From assembly GCA_025655575.1 (NCBI GenBank), contig JAHXIP010000006.1, positions 124,001 to 188,000 on the forward strand: DNA of 64,000 nt. Direction: 5' to 3'. The stretch comes from Candidatus Thiodiazotropha sp. (ex Monitilora ramsayi) (GTDB lineage Bacteria > Pseudomonadota > Gammaproteobacteria > Chromatiales > Chromatiaceae). The position numbers and the translations under genes are program-made. This document shows positions 37,290-45,853 of the stretch, piece after piece (within the stretch, counting starts at the first letter, position 1; each line of letters opens with the position of its first letter). Below the pieces are notes generated by a model. It saw only the letters and a list, made by a program, of their open reading frames with translations, searched no databases and had not been told where the DNA came from.

Positions 37290-37505
37290 GATTATCTCCT
37301 TTAGTAACCCAAATTTTTACTTAGTGAACGAATCATGTAAGCACCAACCGCTTGGAAACCAACATGTTTAATAGCGACAGATATTAGCCCTTGTTTTTAG
37401 GGTTAATCAGGACAAATACCTCATAAGACCCGGATTTGGGATTGATTTGAAATTCGCATTCGGATCGTGCATTGTATTTAGTACTCTAATCAATCTGAAA
37501 GTCCC

Positions 37506-39074
37506 ATGTCAAACGATAATATCGCCTACGAAACCGAATACGAGATCGGCCAGGACAACCTCAAGATGTTCGGCATGGACATGCACAATCCGGTCTTTTT
37601 CATCAGCGCCACGCTGATCCTTTTATTTGTCATCACAACGCTGCTCTTTCCCTCAGACGCAAAATCTCTACTCGATGGCGCCAAAGGTTGGTCAATAGAA
37701 AATTTCGACTGGCTCTTTATCTGGAGCGCCAATCTGTTTGTCATTTTCTGCATCGCGCTGGTTTTTCTGCCCGTCGGCAAAATACGCCTTGGTGGAGTGG
37801 ATGCGAAACCGGAGTTTTCCACCCTCTCCTGGTTTGCCATGCTGTTTGCCGCGGGGATGGGTATCGGGCTGATGTTCTGGAGTGTGGCGGAACCTGTCGC
37901 CTACTACACCAATTGGTACGGCACGCCGCTGAACGCGGAACCTCATACCGCAGAAGGCGCCCGAGCGGCCATAGGTGCCACGATGTTCCACTGGGGCCTG
38001 CATCCCTGGGCAATCTATGCCGTCGTCGCCTTGTCGCTTGCCTTCTTTGCATTTAATAAAGGCATGCCGCTGACCATCAGGTCCGCGTTCTATCCGATCT
38101 TCGGTGATGCATGCTGGGGTTGGGTAGGACATATCATCGATCTGTTGGCGGTACTGGCGACGATATTCGGTCTTGCCACCTCCCTGGGATTGGGTGCTCA
38201 ACAGGCAGCCGGCGGACTACAGCACCTGTTCGGCATCCCCAATGAGATCAATACACAGATCGCCATCATTATCGGTGTCACCAGTGTGGCGGTTTTCTCC
38301 GTGATTCGAGGTATTGAAGGCGGCGTCAAGGTGCTCAGTAATATCAACATGGTTTTCGCCGCATTTCTGTTGGTTTTCGTGTTGATCCTTGGGCAGGGAC
38401 TTGGCTTTTTTTCCAGCCTGACCAACACAGCCGGCGCTTATATCGAAAACCTCCTTCCGTTGAGCAACTCTTTCGGGCGGAAAGATGACACCTGGTTCCA
38501 TGGCTGGACCGTATTCTATTGGGCCTGGTGGATATCCTGGTCGCCCTTTGTCGGCATGTTCATTGCCCGTATCTCAAAGGGACGAACGGTAAGACAGTTC
38601 ATTATTGCCGTACTGCTGGTACCGACCGTGGTCACTATGATCTGGATGACTGCATTCGGCGGCACCGGTCTGGACCAGGCGATAAACAACGTAGGACAGT
38701 TGGCGTCGGGAATCTCCGATGTCTCCCTGGCGATGTTCCATATGCTGGAGAATCTGCCGCTCTCGTCTATCACCTCATTTCTAGGCATTGCCCTGGTGCT
38801 GATCTTCTTTGTGACCTCTTCGGACTCAGGGTCACTGGTGATCGATAGCATTACCGCCGGGGGAAAAGTTGACGCGCCGGTACCGCAACGAATCTTCTGG
38901 GCGACCCTGGAGGGCGTGATCGCCGGGACGCTTCTTTATGGCGGCGGTGCGGAAGCACTCAAGGCGCTACAGGCAGGCGCCATCAGTGTCGGACTTCCCT
39001 TCACGGCTGTCCTGCTGTTGATGTGCGTGAGCCTCTACAAAGGCCTCTCGGATGAGCGTAAAAATGCCCAATAA
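37506..39074 (+). CDS. BCCT-family betaine/choline/carnitine transporter
   Basis: A 522-aa inner-membrane protein with about 12 helices. The BCCT core is FAAGMGIGLMFWSVAEPVAYY, followed by the Trp-rich FYWAWWISWSPFVGMFIARIS, both central to the sodium- or proton-driven betaine pathway. The shorter C-terminal tail (DERKNAQ) lacks a long osmosensing extension. It likely imports glycine betaine or a related osmoprotectant. A decayed MarR-type regulator follows on the same strand. Confidence 0.93.
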   Translation: MSNDNIAYETEYEIGQDNLKMFGMDMHNPVFFISATLILLFVITTLLFPSDAKSLLDGAKGWSIENFDWLFIWSANLFVIFCIALVFLPVGKIRLGGVDAKPEFSTLSWFAMLFAAGMGIGLMFWSVAEPVAYYTNWYGTPLNAEPHTAEGARAAIGATMFHWGLHPWAIYAVVALSLAFFAFNKGMPLTIRSAFYPIFGDACWGWVGHIIDLLAVLATIFGLATSLGLGAQQAAGGLQHLFGIPNEINTQIAIIIGVTSVAVFSVIRGIEGGVKVLSNINMVFAAFLLVFVLILGQGLGFFSSLTNTAGAYIENLLPLSNSFGRKDDTWFHGWTVFYWAWWISWSPFVGMFIARISKGRTVRQFIIAVLLVPTVVTMIWMTAFGGTGLDQAINNVGQLASGISDVSLAMFHMLENLPLSSITSFLGIALVLIFFVTSSDSGSLVIDSITAGGKVDAPVPQRIFWATLEGVIAGTLLYGGGAEALKALQAGAISVGLPFTAVLLLMCVSLYKGLSDERKNAQ

Positions 39075-39257
39075 AAACTGCCGCCAGATGAATATCAGGC
39101 AGAAACACTCACACGCAGGAAAAGCATTTTTCTCATAGTGTCTTGATTAGTGCGTGGTGTTTCGCAATGAATTTCGGAACAGCTCAAAGTCACAGCACAG
39201 CCATACTGTGATCACTACCCTGTCGCAAGTATTTTTGTTTGCCTTTGAGTTAACTGA

Positions 39258-39588
39258 CAATCACAGTGGCAGGCACTGCTGCTGACAGAGACTGTCCGTA
39301 GCAGTTCTCTCACCGGCAGTGAATTGGCAAAACGGGTCAGCCTGAGCCAGGCCACAGTGACGGATGTGGTCAAGCCGTCGATGCCACTGTTGTAGGAAAA
39401 ATTTCAAAGCCGCCTGAGTGAACTTAAAGAACCAACTACTCTCTTCCCTGCAAAGAATTGCAGAGATGATGAACACTGAAGACCTGGATGCGGCGCCCAT
39501 GCTAACTAGTAGCGCGATCACCGCATCTCCCAAAGCCGTTGAAGAGGCTGTCTCACCACAAAAGGATGAGAACAATCCCGCTACTTAA
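39258..39588 (+). pseudogene. Decayed MarR-family regulator (EctR/CosR-like)
   Basis: Reading across frames recovers a MarR protein. Frame one gives SQWQALLLTETVRSSSLTGS and KRVSLSQATVTDVVK (recognition helix). It then jumps to PSMPLL, where a TAG (39393) stands in place of Gln before EKFQSRLSELKE. A frame change near 39430 leads to NQLLSSLQRIAEMMNTEDLD and a C-terminus ending NNPAT. About 35 residues of the wing are missing, the N-terminus is absent, and there are a nonsense codon and a frameshift, so it is a pseudogene. Intact EctR/CosR relatives regulate ectoine and betaine genes, which fits the BCCT neighbour. Confidence 0.82.
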
Positions 39589-39597
39589 TTCAGTTTA

Positions 39598-40764
39598 CTA
39601 AACCGCCGGCCAGTAGTCTGTCGCAATCCCATTGCCCAGATCAGCCTCCATAAGACGTCCTCTGACATCAAGTAACCTTTCAAGCAGCGCCGGTTCTGCA
39701 ACACCATAGGCCGCCGCATCCGGCACCCGTTTCACTACCACACCCAGCAGCTCAGTGATGGCATTCCCGATAGAGTTCTGACTGATAGTGACAATCAGTT
39801 TACCTGCCTCGTTGCGATAGATGAGCTGTTTGAATGCCGGCTGCCAGCGGATGGAATTCGCATACTTGGCATCAACAATACACTGATCTCTCACTTTTTT
39901 GGCGGTGGCAAGGAAGTCATTATTAAACAGCAGGACACTCTCTACCTGATCAGGATAGTAGACATCTCTCGGCATGGGTGCATTGCGGGTGGAAACCTGG
40001 CAGAAGAAGGTCCGGTAAAAATCGATGAACCCCTCGAGAACAGCGTCATACTCATGCCAGAATCGGATATTTTTCAGCGCCTCCACACCTCCTCGTATCT
40101 CCCAGCAGGGTAACCCCTGGGGATAACCAGTAAGTTGAATATTCGATTCTTCTGAGCTGATCGGTTTCAGCACCTTGAGTTCCAGGGCGCGATCGAAGAA
40201 CTCCCGGTAGACATCCCGCATATAGGATTGGAAAAGACTGTGTTGTCCCCCATCCGACAGATTGGGGTTTTTCGGATCAGCCAAGTCCGCTTCTCTCAGT
40301 TGTGCCATGGGAAACACAATAAAGTGATTATGCAGCATGCGAATACTGGGCACCCCCGGAGAGGTCAATGGCCAGGTCGCATCGAGGCTGGCCTCGCCCG
40401 CCAGCAGCAAGTGATCAGCAGGATCGGGGTAGGCTTCCATCATATAGCTGATGATGATCTGGTTCATACGATTCCAGACATGTCGCACATCTTCGGGTAC
40501 TTGTGTGCGTCTCACAGGCCTGCCGAGCGGATTGAGTATCACCTGTGAGGTGTTATAGATAATAGAGGCATCAAACTCGTTGCTATGACCCAGCGCCTTG
40601 CGATAGAGCAAGAGATTTTCCGGATTCATCAAAAGGCCGTTGTTATGCACCAGATCATTGAGGTTTTCCGTACTGTTGAAAAACTCATTGGGTTTCATCC
40701 CTTCCGGCACGTCCAGCGGTATGGGGCGAAAAGGGGTAGTGATCTCGCGTGGTCCGAACTCCAT
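39598..40764 (-). CDS. Uncharacterised 388-aa protein
   Basis: A soluble protein with no signal peptide or membrane helix; I do not recognise its family. The most conserved-looking segment is PSIRMLHNHFIVFPMAQL near residue 140, where HNHF resembles the His-x-His-x core of HIT/GalT-type nucleotide enzymes, but this is only suggestive. Other segments are RHVWNRMNQIIISYMMEAYP and TISQNSIGNAITELLGVVVKR. It is monocistronic, coding throughout, with a plausible GGAGG upstream of the ATG. It is an open reading frame worth a profile search. Confidence 0.65.
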   Translation of the reverse strand: MEFGPREITTPFRPIPLDVPEGMKPNEFFNSTENLNDLVHNNGLLMNPENLLLYRKALGHSNEFDASIIYNTSQVILNPLGRPVRRTQVPEDVRHVWNRMNQIIISYMMEAYPDPADHLLLAGEASLDATWPLTSPGVPSIRMLHNHFIVFPMAQLREADLADPKNPNLSDGGQHSLFQSYMRDVYREFFDRALELKVLKPISSEESNIQLTGYPQGLPCWEIRGGVEALKNIRFWHEYDAVLEGFIDFYRTFFCQVSTRNAPMPRDVYYPDQVESVLLFNNDFLATAKKVRDQCIVDAKYANSIRWQPAFKQLIYRNEAGKLIVTISQNSIGNAITELLGVVVKRVPDAAAYGVAEPALLERLLDVRGRLMEADLGNGIATDYWPAV

Positions 40765-41033
40765 TAAAAAACCTCCTATTGATGAAGTGCGCCAATCTTA
40801 TACACAGCGTGTACTGTAGGTACATCCACCCTAAACAGGCAATTTGGTGAAAGCAAGGATGCTATCGCTGTTTGGCAAAAAATATTAGCAGAGTCGGCAT
40901 CAGATCTTTCCCAAACCAAATGATGCCTGTAAGAGCCTTGAAGATTTGTGGATTTTCATGAGATGCCGGTTGTAACCATCTCAGCTATGATGGCAGAAAG
41001 AGAGAGAATAAACCTTCGTTATAATCAGGATCA

Positions 41034-42350
41034 GTGCCAGTGATTGTCATTATCATGGGCGTCTCAGGCTCAGGAAAAACCACCATCGGTCAACAATTGG
41101 CCGAGCAGTTGGAATGGCGGTTCATCGAGGGTGATGATTATCACCCTGCGGACAATAAGGCAAAGATGTCTGCTGCCATTCCACTTGACGACTCAGATCG
41201 TCAACCCTGGCTGGATAGCCTCTCTTCAGAGATCGATAGATATCTGCACAATCGTCGCGATGCGGTTCTCTCCTGTTCCACCCTTAAAAAACAATATCGA
41301 GATCAACTCCTACGCGATCCGAAAAGGGTCCGCCTGGTCTATCTCCATGGTACTTTCGATCTTATTCTGCAGAGGCTGCAACAACGCGAGGGGCACTTCA
41401 TGGGACCTGAGTTGTTACAAAGCCAATTTGATGCGCTGGAACCACCCAACGATGCATTGACCTTACCCATTGATTTACCTCCCCAGATCATAGTCTCGAA
41501 CATCGAGAAGCAACTTAACCTTAAGCCTTCCTCCGGGGAAACCCGGGTACTCCTGCAAGATCTGATGTTCCCTGAAGCCCCCCGCTGGCAATCGGGCTGG
41601 CTCTGGTTTACCGATCAACATGCCCAGCGCGTGGTCAGGGTCAATCCACAAGGCACATCGGAGATTGTGGTAACTCTGGATGATTTGCCCGGCGGACTGG
41701 GCTGGCTACCGGATGGACGCCTATTGGTGATCTCTATGACAAAACGACAGATTCTTGTGTTTGAGGACACCGTTTTGCATCCCTATGCCGATCTCTCATC
41801 CCTCGCCTCCTTTCATTGCAACGACATGACTGTGGATTCCGAGGGACGCGCCTATGTCGGCAACTTTGGTTTCGACTTACATGGGGGGGAAACACAACGC
41901 CCTGCCGAACTCATTCTGGTTGATTGCAATGCCGAGGCAAGAAAAGTGGCAGATGGCCTGATCTTTCCCAACGGCTTTGCCATAACCCAAGATGGACGTA
42001 CCCTGCTGGTAGCAGAAACCTTTGCCTCACGCATTACAGCCTTTGATATCGAACCGGATGGATCTTTAAATCACCCACGCATCTGGGCAGACCTGGGTGA
42101 TGCCTACCCGGACGGTATCTGCCTTGACCCACAAGGCCTTCTTTGGATCGCCGCGCCGAACTTATCAAGCGTGCTATTGGTACGGGAGGGCGGCGAGGTA
42201 GTGCGAAGCGTACAACCCTGGGGGGATCCCTACGCCTGCATGATAGGCGGCGAGCAGGGGGAAACGCTCTTTATCGCCAGCGCCGAGACTGATGATCCGG
42301 AACAGGCCAAACAGAAACTGAGCGGCCGAATCGAGAGTCTCTCACTCTAG
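41034..42350 (+). CDS. Gluconokinase / SMP-30 gluconolactonase fusion
   Basis: A 438-aa bifunctional protein. Residues 1-165 are a GntK-type gluconate kinase with P-loop GVSGSGKTT, GDDYHP and CSTLKKQYRD. Residues about 175-435 are an SMP-30/gluconolactonase beta-propeller: LFWFTDQ-like strand, HCNDMTVDSEGRAYVGNFGFD and FPNGFAITQDGRTLLVAET carry the metal-ligand Asn/Asp and Glu positions. The start is GTG 41034 (a second GTG six bases on is also possible). The fusion would hydrolyse glucono-lactone to gluconate and phosphorylate it to 6-phosphogluconate. Confidence 0.92.
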   Translation: MPVIVIIMGVSGSGKTTIGQQLAEQLEWRFIEGDDYHPADNKAKMSAAIPLDDSDRQPWLDSLSSEIDRYLHNRRDAVLSCSTLKKQYRDQLLRDPKRVRLVYLHGTFDLILQRLQQREGHFMGPELLQSQFDALEPPNDALTLPIDLPPQIIVSNIEKQLNLKPSSGETRVLLQDLMFPEAPRWQSGWLWFTDQHAQRVVRVNPQGTSEIVVTLDDLPGGLGWLPDGRLLVISMTKRQILVFEDTVLHPYADLSSLASFHCNDMTVDSEGRAYVGNFGFDLHGGETQRPAELILVDCNAEARKVADGLIFPNGFAITQDGRTLLVAETFASRITAFDIEPDGSLNHPRIWADLGDAYPDGICLDPQGLLWIAAPNLSSVLLVREGGEVVRSVQPWGDPYACMIGGEQGETLFIASAETDDPEQAKQKLSGRIESLSL

Positions 42351-42549
42351 CCATACCACCTTTTCCTGCCTGATCTCTAATCGTTTCTCAACAAGCGGTT
42401 AGATCTTACAGATCACACCAATTCAGTCTTTTCAAAAACTGAGTCTGAAAGCATTTCTTGGCTTCCTATGTACTACTTTCGAGCGACTCGGTATCGAGTA
42501 GTCAAGGTGTTTGCTCAGAGAAATTTCACCCTGACTCTTGATAAATTAC

Positions 42550-42579
42550 TATACGTCGTATATTTTTATACTTCGTATA
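42550..42579. promoter_or_regulatory. Tandem palindromic operators upstream of tetR
   Basis: Two near-identical 13-mers, TATACGTCGTATA and TATACTTCGTATA, lie 17 bp apart, 20-48 bp upstream of the tetR start. Each is palindromic. They are the natural candidate for autoregulation by the TetR protein encoded next and for control of the downstream Rph-like gene. Confidence 0.65.
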
Positions 42580-42597
42580 TTATTTTGATGGATAGTC

Positions 42598-43188
42598 ATG
42601 AATCAACCAAGTGGTCGTCGTGAGCGCAAACTTCAGCAAACAGCGGAAAAACTGGTTAAAACAGCCTGGTCTCTCTTTGAGGAGCAGGGCTTTGAGCATG
42701 TCACGATGGAGGCAATCGCTGAAAAAGCGGATGTGGCTAAGGGTACCCTGTACAAACATTTCCCGGTCAAAGAGGCCCTGCTGCAACAGGCATTTCATAC
42801 AGAGCTACAGCAGGAAAAGCCACAACTCATGGAACAGCTTGAGCAAATACCGGCAGGCATGCCCCGTATGCGAGCATTTTTTAAAATCAGTGCCGACTGG
42901 TCTGAACAACGACGCCGTTATCTACCCTACTACCTGCGTTTCCGCATGAATGCACGGGATGTGACTAATCCCGGTCGTAGTGGTACCGATCAGATATTCA
43001 GCATGCTGATCGAGGCTGGCATCGAGAGCGGAGATTTTCGTGACAACCTGCCCTTGGAATCCTCTGTTCACTATCTCTCTTTCCTCTATCTGGGGGCTTT
43101 ACTTCGCTGGCTTAACGATTCGGAGAGCCCTCTCATGGAAGAGCTGGACAGGATGCTCGAGCTGTTTCTGAATGGTGTTCAAAACTAG
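42598..43188 (+). CDS. TetR-family transcriptional regulator
   Basis: A 196-aa repressor-type protein with helix-turn-helix FEEQGFEHVTMEAIAEKADV and GTLYKHFPVKEALLQQAF at the N-terminus and a variable ligand-binding C-domain (about residues 65-196) without a recognised ligand motif. It is 20 bp upstream of the Rph-like gene and almost certainly cotranscribed, and tandem palindromes sit in its promoter. Confidence 0.93.
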   Translation: MNQPSGRRERKLQQTAEKLVKTAWSLFEEQGFEHVTMEAIAEKADVAKGTLYKHFPVKEALLQQAFHTELQQEKPQLMEQLEQIPAGMPRMRAFFKISADWSEQRRRYLPYYLRFRMNARDVTNPGRSGTDQIFSMLIEAGIESGDFRDNLPLESSVHYLSFLYLGALLRWLNDSESPLMEELDRMLELFLNGVQN

Positions 43189-43208
43189 CGCCTGTTAACA
43201 CTAACATA

Positions 43209-45836
43209 ATGACAAATCACACCATACTGACTGATTGGACCGAGACGTTGAAAGCCGGTGTCTCCATGGTAGGAGGCAAAGGCTGGCATCTGGCCAGACT
43301 TGCTCACTACGGTTTACCGGTACCGGAAGCCATCATTCTACCTGTCGGCATGGAGCAATCATGGCTGACTCAGATCGATAGGCCGGCAGAGCAAGCGCTG
43401 ACTGAACAAAGCGTTTCCCATTCGTATCATGAGGCATTACTCAATCAGCCATTGCCAGCCGATGTCGTCACTGACTTAACACATACGCTTAAGCAAAAAA
43501 ACTGGCGACAACTACCATTGGCGGTTCGATCATCCGCCACATCAGAGGATGGCACAAAGACATCCTTTGCCGGCATTCATCTCTCTCGATTGAATATCAC
43601 AGGTATTCAGGCACTGCTTGAGGCGGTACGTGAAGTATGGGCATCTCGTTGGCTTCCCGAGGCCATCGCCTATCGCAGGCATATCGGAGTAGCCGAGGAT
43701 GAGGGTGGCATGGCGGTTGTTATCATGCCTATGCTGCCCACTATATCCAGTGGTATCGCCTTTACCTGTGACCCGCTCAGTGGCAGAGATGACCGCCTGA
43801 TCATTCATGCGAACTGGGGATTGGGAGAATCGTTGGTTAGCGGTCATGCGGAAGGAGACGAAGCCACACTCACCATCGATCCACTGGATGACACACTCCG
43901 ACTATCGAGCTATGAGATCGGCAATAAGAACAGAATCAGTGTACCCCTGGATCATGGAACCGAAATCATCCCTTCTCCAGATGAGCAGGCAAAACAAAGA
44001 GTACTCAGTGACGAAGATGTCATGCAACTTGGCAGACTGGTCAGAAATGCTGCTGTCGCCCTTGATTTTTCCAGGCCTGCTTATGATCTGGAGTGGGCTT
44101 GGGATGGGGAACGTTTCCTCTTGCTTCAAGCTCGCCCCGTGACTGCTCAGGTTCGCAATACCTATCCCTCCCTGCTGGGACAACCGGACATCTGGTCGCG
44201 GGGCAACACCTGTGAAGTGCTACCCGATCCCATGTCAGCTTACGACTGGTCTGTCTCAAGACGCCTTGTCAATCTGATGCTGGAAGAAAACCACAAACTG
44301 ATCGGTTATCCAACGCAACCCGGCGTGCAACGGGCCGGTTTGTTCCACGGCAGACTCTACTTAAATCTGTCAGTGTTGCAGTGGGAGAGCTATGCGGCAT
44401 TTGGGGTTACACCCAAAGCGTTAAATGACCTGCTCGGGGGACATCAACCGGAGATCATGATAGCGCCCGCGAGTCTCAGGGATAAGCTGGCCAAAATGAA
44501 ACGCCTGCTGCATTTCGTGCTGGCTTCAAACAAACGTCGCCGTCATGCCGACAAGGAATTACAAAGAATACGTGAACAGGCCAAAGCATGGCGTTGTGAA
44601 ACGCTGGCGCAGAGTGAACCACGCCTGCTAAAGAAATTACTTGAACAGATTCGTTTTACCAGCAGCCTGGAGACACTCTTCTTCCTGCAAGTGTCCAGTG
44701 GCGGCAATCTGTCCCTACTGGTTGATACCATCAACAAGTATCTCCCGGGTGAAGGACATGCCTTGGGGGCTGCATTACTGGCAGGGGGAGATCCAAGTGT
44801 CACGGCACAACAGGCTTATGACCTGGCAGCCTTGGCTGAAACGGCGAAACAGGATGCTGATGCCAATGCCTGGCTAAATGACCCGAAACGTAACAAAGAA
44901 TGGCAGACTGCCTTGGCGGAAGAAAGCCCTTTCCGTATTGCCTTTGAACAGTTTCTCGAACGCTATGGTCATCGCACTGTTTACGAATCCTATTTTCGCC
45001 ATCCCCGCTGGCGCGAATCACCCGCTTATCTATTCGATATCATCCAGGGCTTCATGCAACAGGATATCAATAGATTACGCCAACAGCGACTCAAAGGTAC
45101 GGAATTTGCGTTGAAGCGAATCAAGCACCACCTGCCCTGGTGGATTCGCCCATTGATACAAAACCTCAAAAAAGCAGCTATTCGCGATAACAATCATCGA
45201 GAAGCGGCACGCAGTGCGCTTGTGGCCTTGATGGAACCGCAGCGTAATGTCTTGTTAACAATCGGAGCGATTTGGAAACGTCAGGGAGTATTAAATCAGG
45301 CCGATGAAATATTTAATCTCACAATTTCTGAAATTGTTGATGCGATCGAGGATGTCATTCCATCACAAGGCGTAAGCATGCGTGTCTCAGAGCGAAAGAG
45401 ACATCTGGAAAAACTGCAAGTGATAAATGTCGAAGAAGTATTTCTTCACCATGAGGGAAATCAACCAACACCCCAGCCTGTACAAACCACTAGCAAAACA
45501 AATGGCAAACTATTCCATGGCATGGCCGTCGGTACTGGCAAAGCATGCGGTGCTGTACGCGTCCTGCATTCACCTGATGAAGGCATCTATCTGAAACCGG
45601 GCGAAGTACTGGTTGCACCCTCAACAGATCCTTCCTGGACACCCCTGTTTTTGAAGGCGGAAGCCCTGGTGCTTGAGACTGGTGGTTATTTGTCTCATGG
45701 CGCCATTGTTGCACGAGAATTCGGAATACCTGCCGTGGTCAATCTACCTGGAATTCTGAGTCAACTTCAGACAGGCGATCGGGTTGAAGTTGATGGGCTT
45801 CGCGGACAGGTTAAGCGTATAACAGAAAACAGTTGA
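43209..45836 (+). CDS. Rifampin-phosphotransferase-like PEP-utilising enzyme
   Basis: An 875-aa protein with PEP-synthase architecture. The N-terminal ATP-grasp-type domain (residues about 15-315) has VGGKGWHLARLAHYGLPVPE, LAVRSSATSEDGTKTSFAGI and DLEWAWDGERFLLLQARPV. A large middle region of about 440 residues follows, then the swivelling phosphohistidine domain with LSHGAIVAREFGIPAV, where His is the phosphocarrier. The length and order match rifampin phosphotransferases (about 865 aa) rather than PEP synthase, so an ATP-dependent phosphotransfer to a small molecule is possible. The actual substrate is unknown. Confidence 0.82.
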   Translation: MTNHTILTDWTETLKAGVSMVGGKGWHLARLAHYGLPVPEAIILPVGMEQSWLTQIDRPAEQALTEQSVSHSYHEALLNQPLPADVVTDLTHTLKQKNWRQLPLAVRSSATSEDGTKTSFAGIHLSRLNITGIQALLEAVREVWASRWLPEAIAYRRHIGVAEDEGGMAVVIMPMLPTISSGIAFTCDPLSGRDDRLIIHANWGLGESLVSGHAEGDEATLTIDPLDDTLRLSSYEIGNKNRISVPLDHGTEIIPSPDEQAKQRVLSDEDVMQLGRLVRNAAVALDFSRPAYDLEWAWDGERFLLLQARPVTAQVRNTYPSLLGQPDIWSRGNTCEVLPDPMSAYDWSVSRRLVNLMLEENHKLIGYPTQPGVQRAGLFHGRLYLNLSVLQWESYAAFGVTPKALNDLLGGHQPEIMIAPASLRDKLAKMKRLLHFVLASNKRRRHADKELQRIREQAKAWRCETLAQSEPRLLKKLLEQIRFTSSLETLFFLQVSSGGNLSLLVDTINKYLPGEGHALGAALLAGGDPSVTAQQAYDLAALAETAKQDADANAWLNDPKRNKEWQTALAEESPFRIAFEQFLERYGHRTVYESYFRHPRWRESPAYLFDIIQGFMQQDINRLRQQRLKGTEFALKRIKHHLPWWIRPLIQNLKKAAIRDNNHREAARSALVALMEPQRNVLLTIGAIWKRQGVLNQADEIFNLTISEIVDAIEDVIPSQGVSMRVSERKRHLEKLQVINVEEVFLHHEGNQPTPQPVQTTSKTNGKLFHGMAVGTGKACGAVRVLHSPDEGIYLKPGEVLVAPSTDPSWTPLFLKAEALVLETGGYLSHGAIVAREFGIPAVVNLPGILSQLQTGDRVEVDGLRGQVKRITENS

Positions 45837-45853
45837 TTCAACTACAGCAAGAA

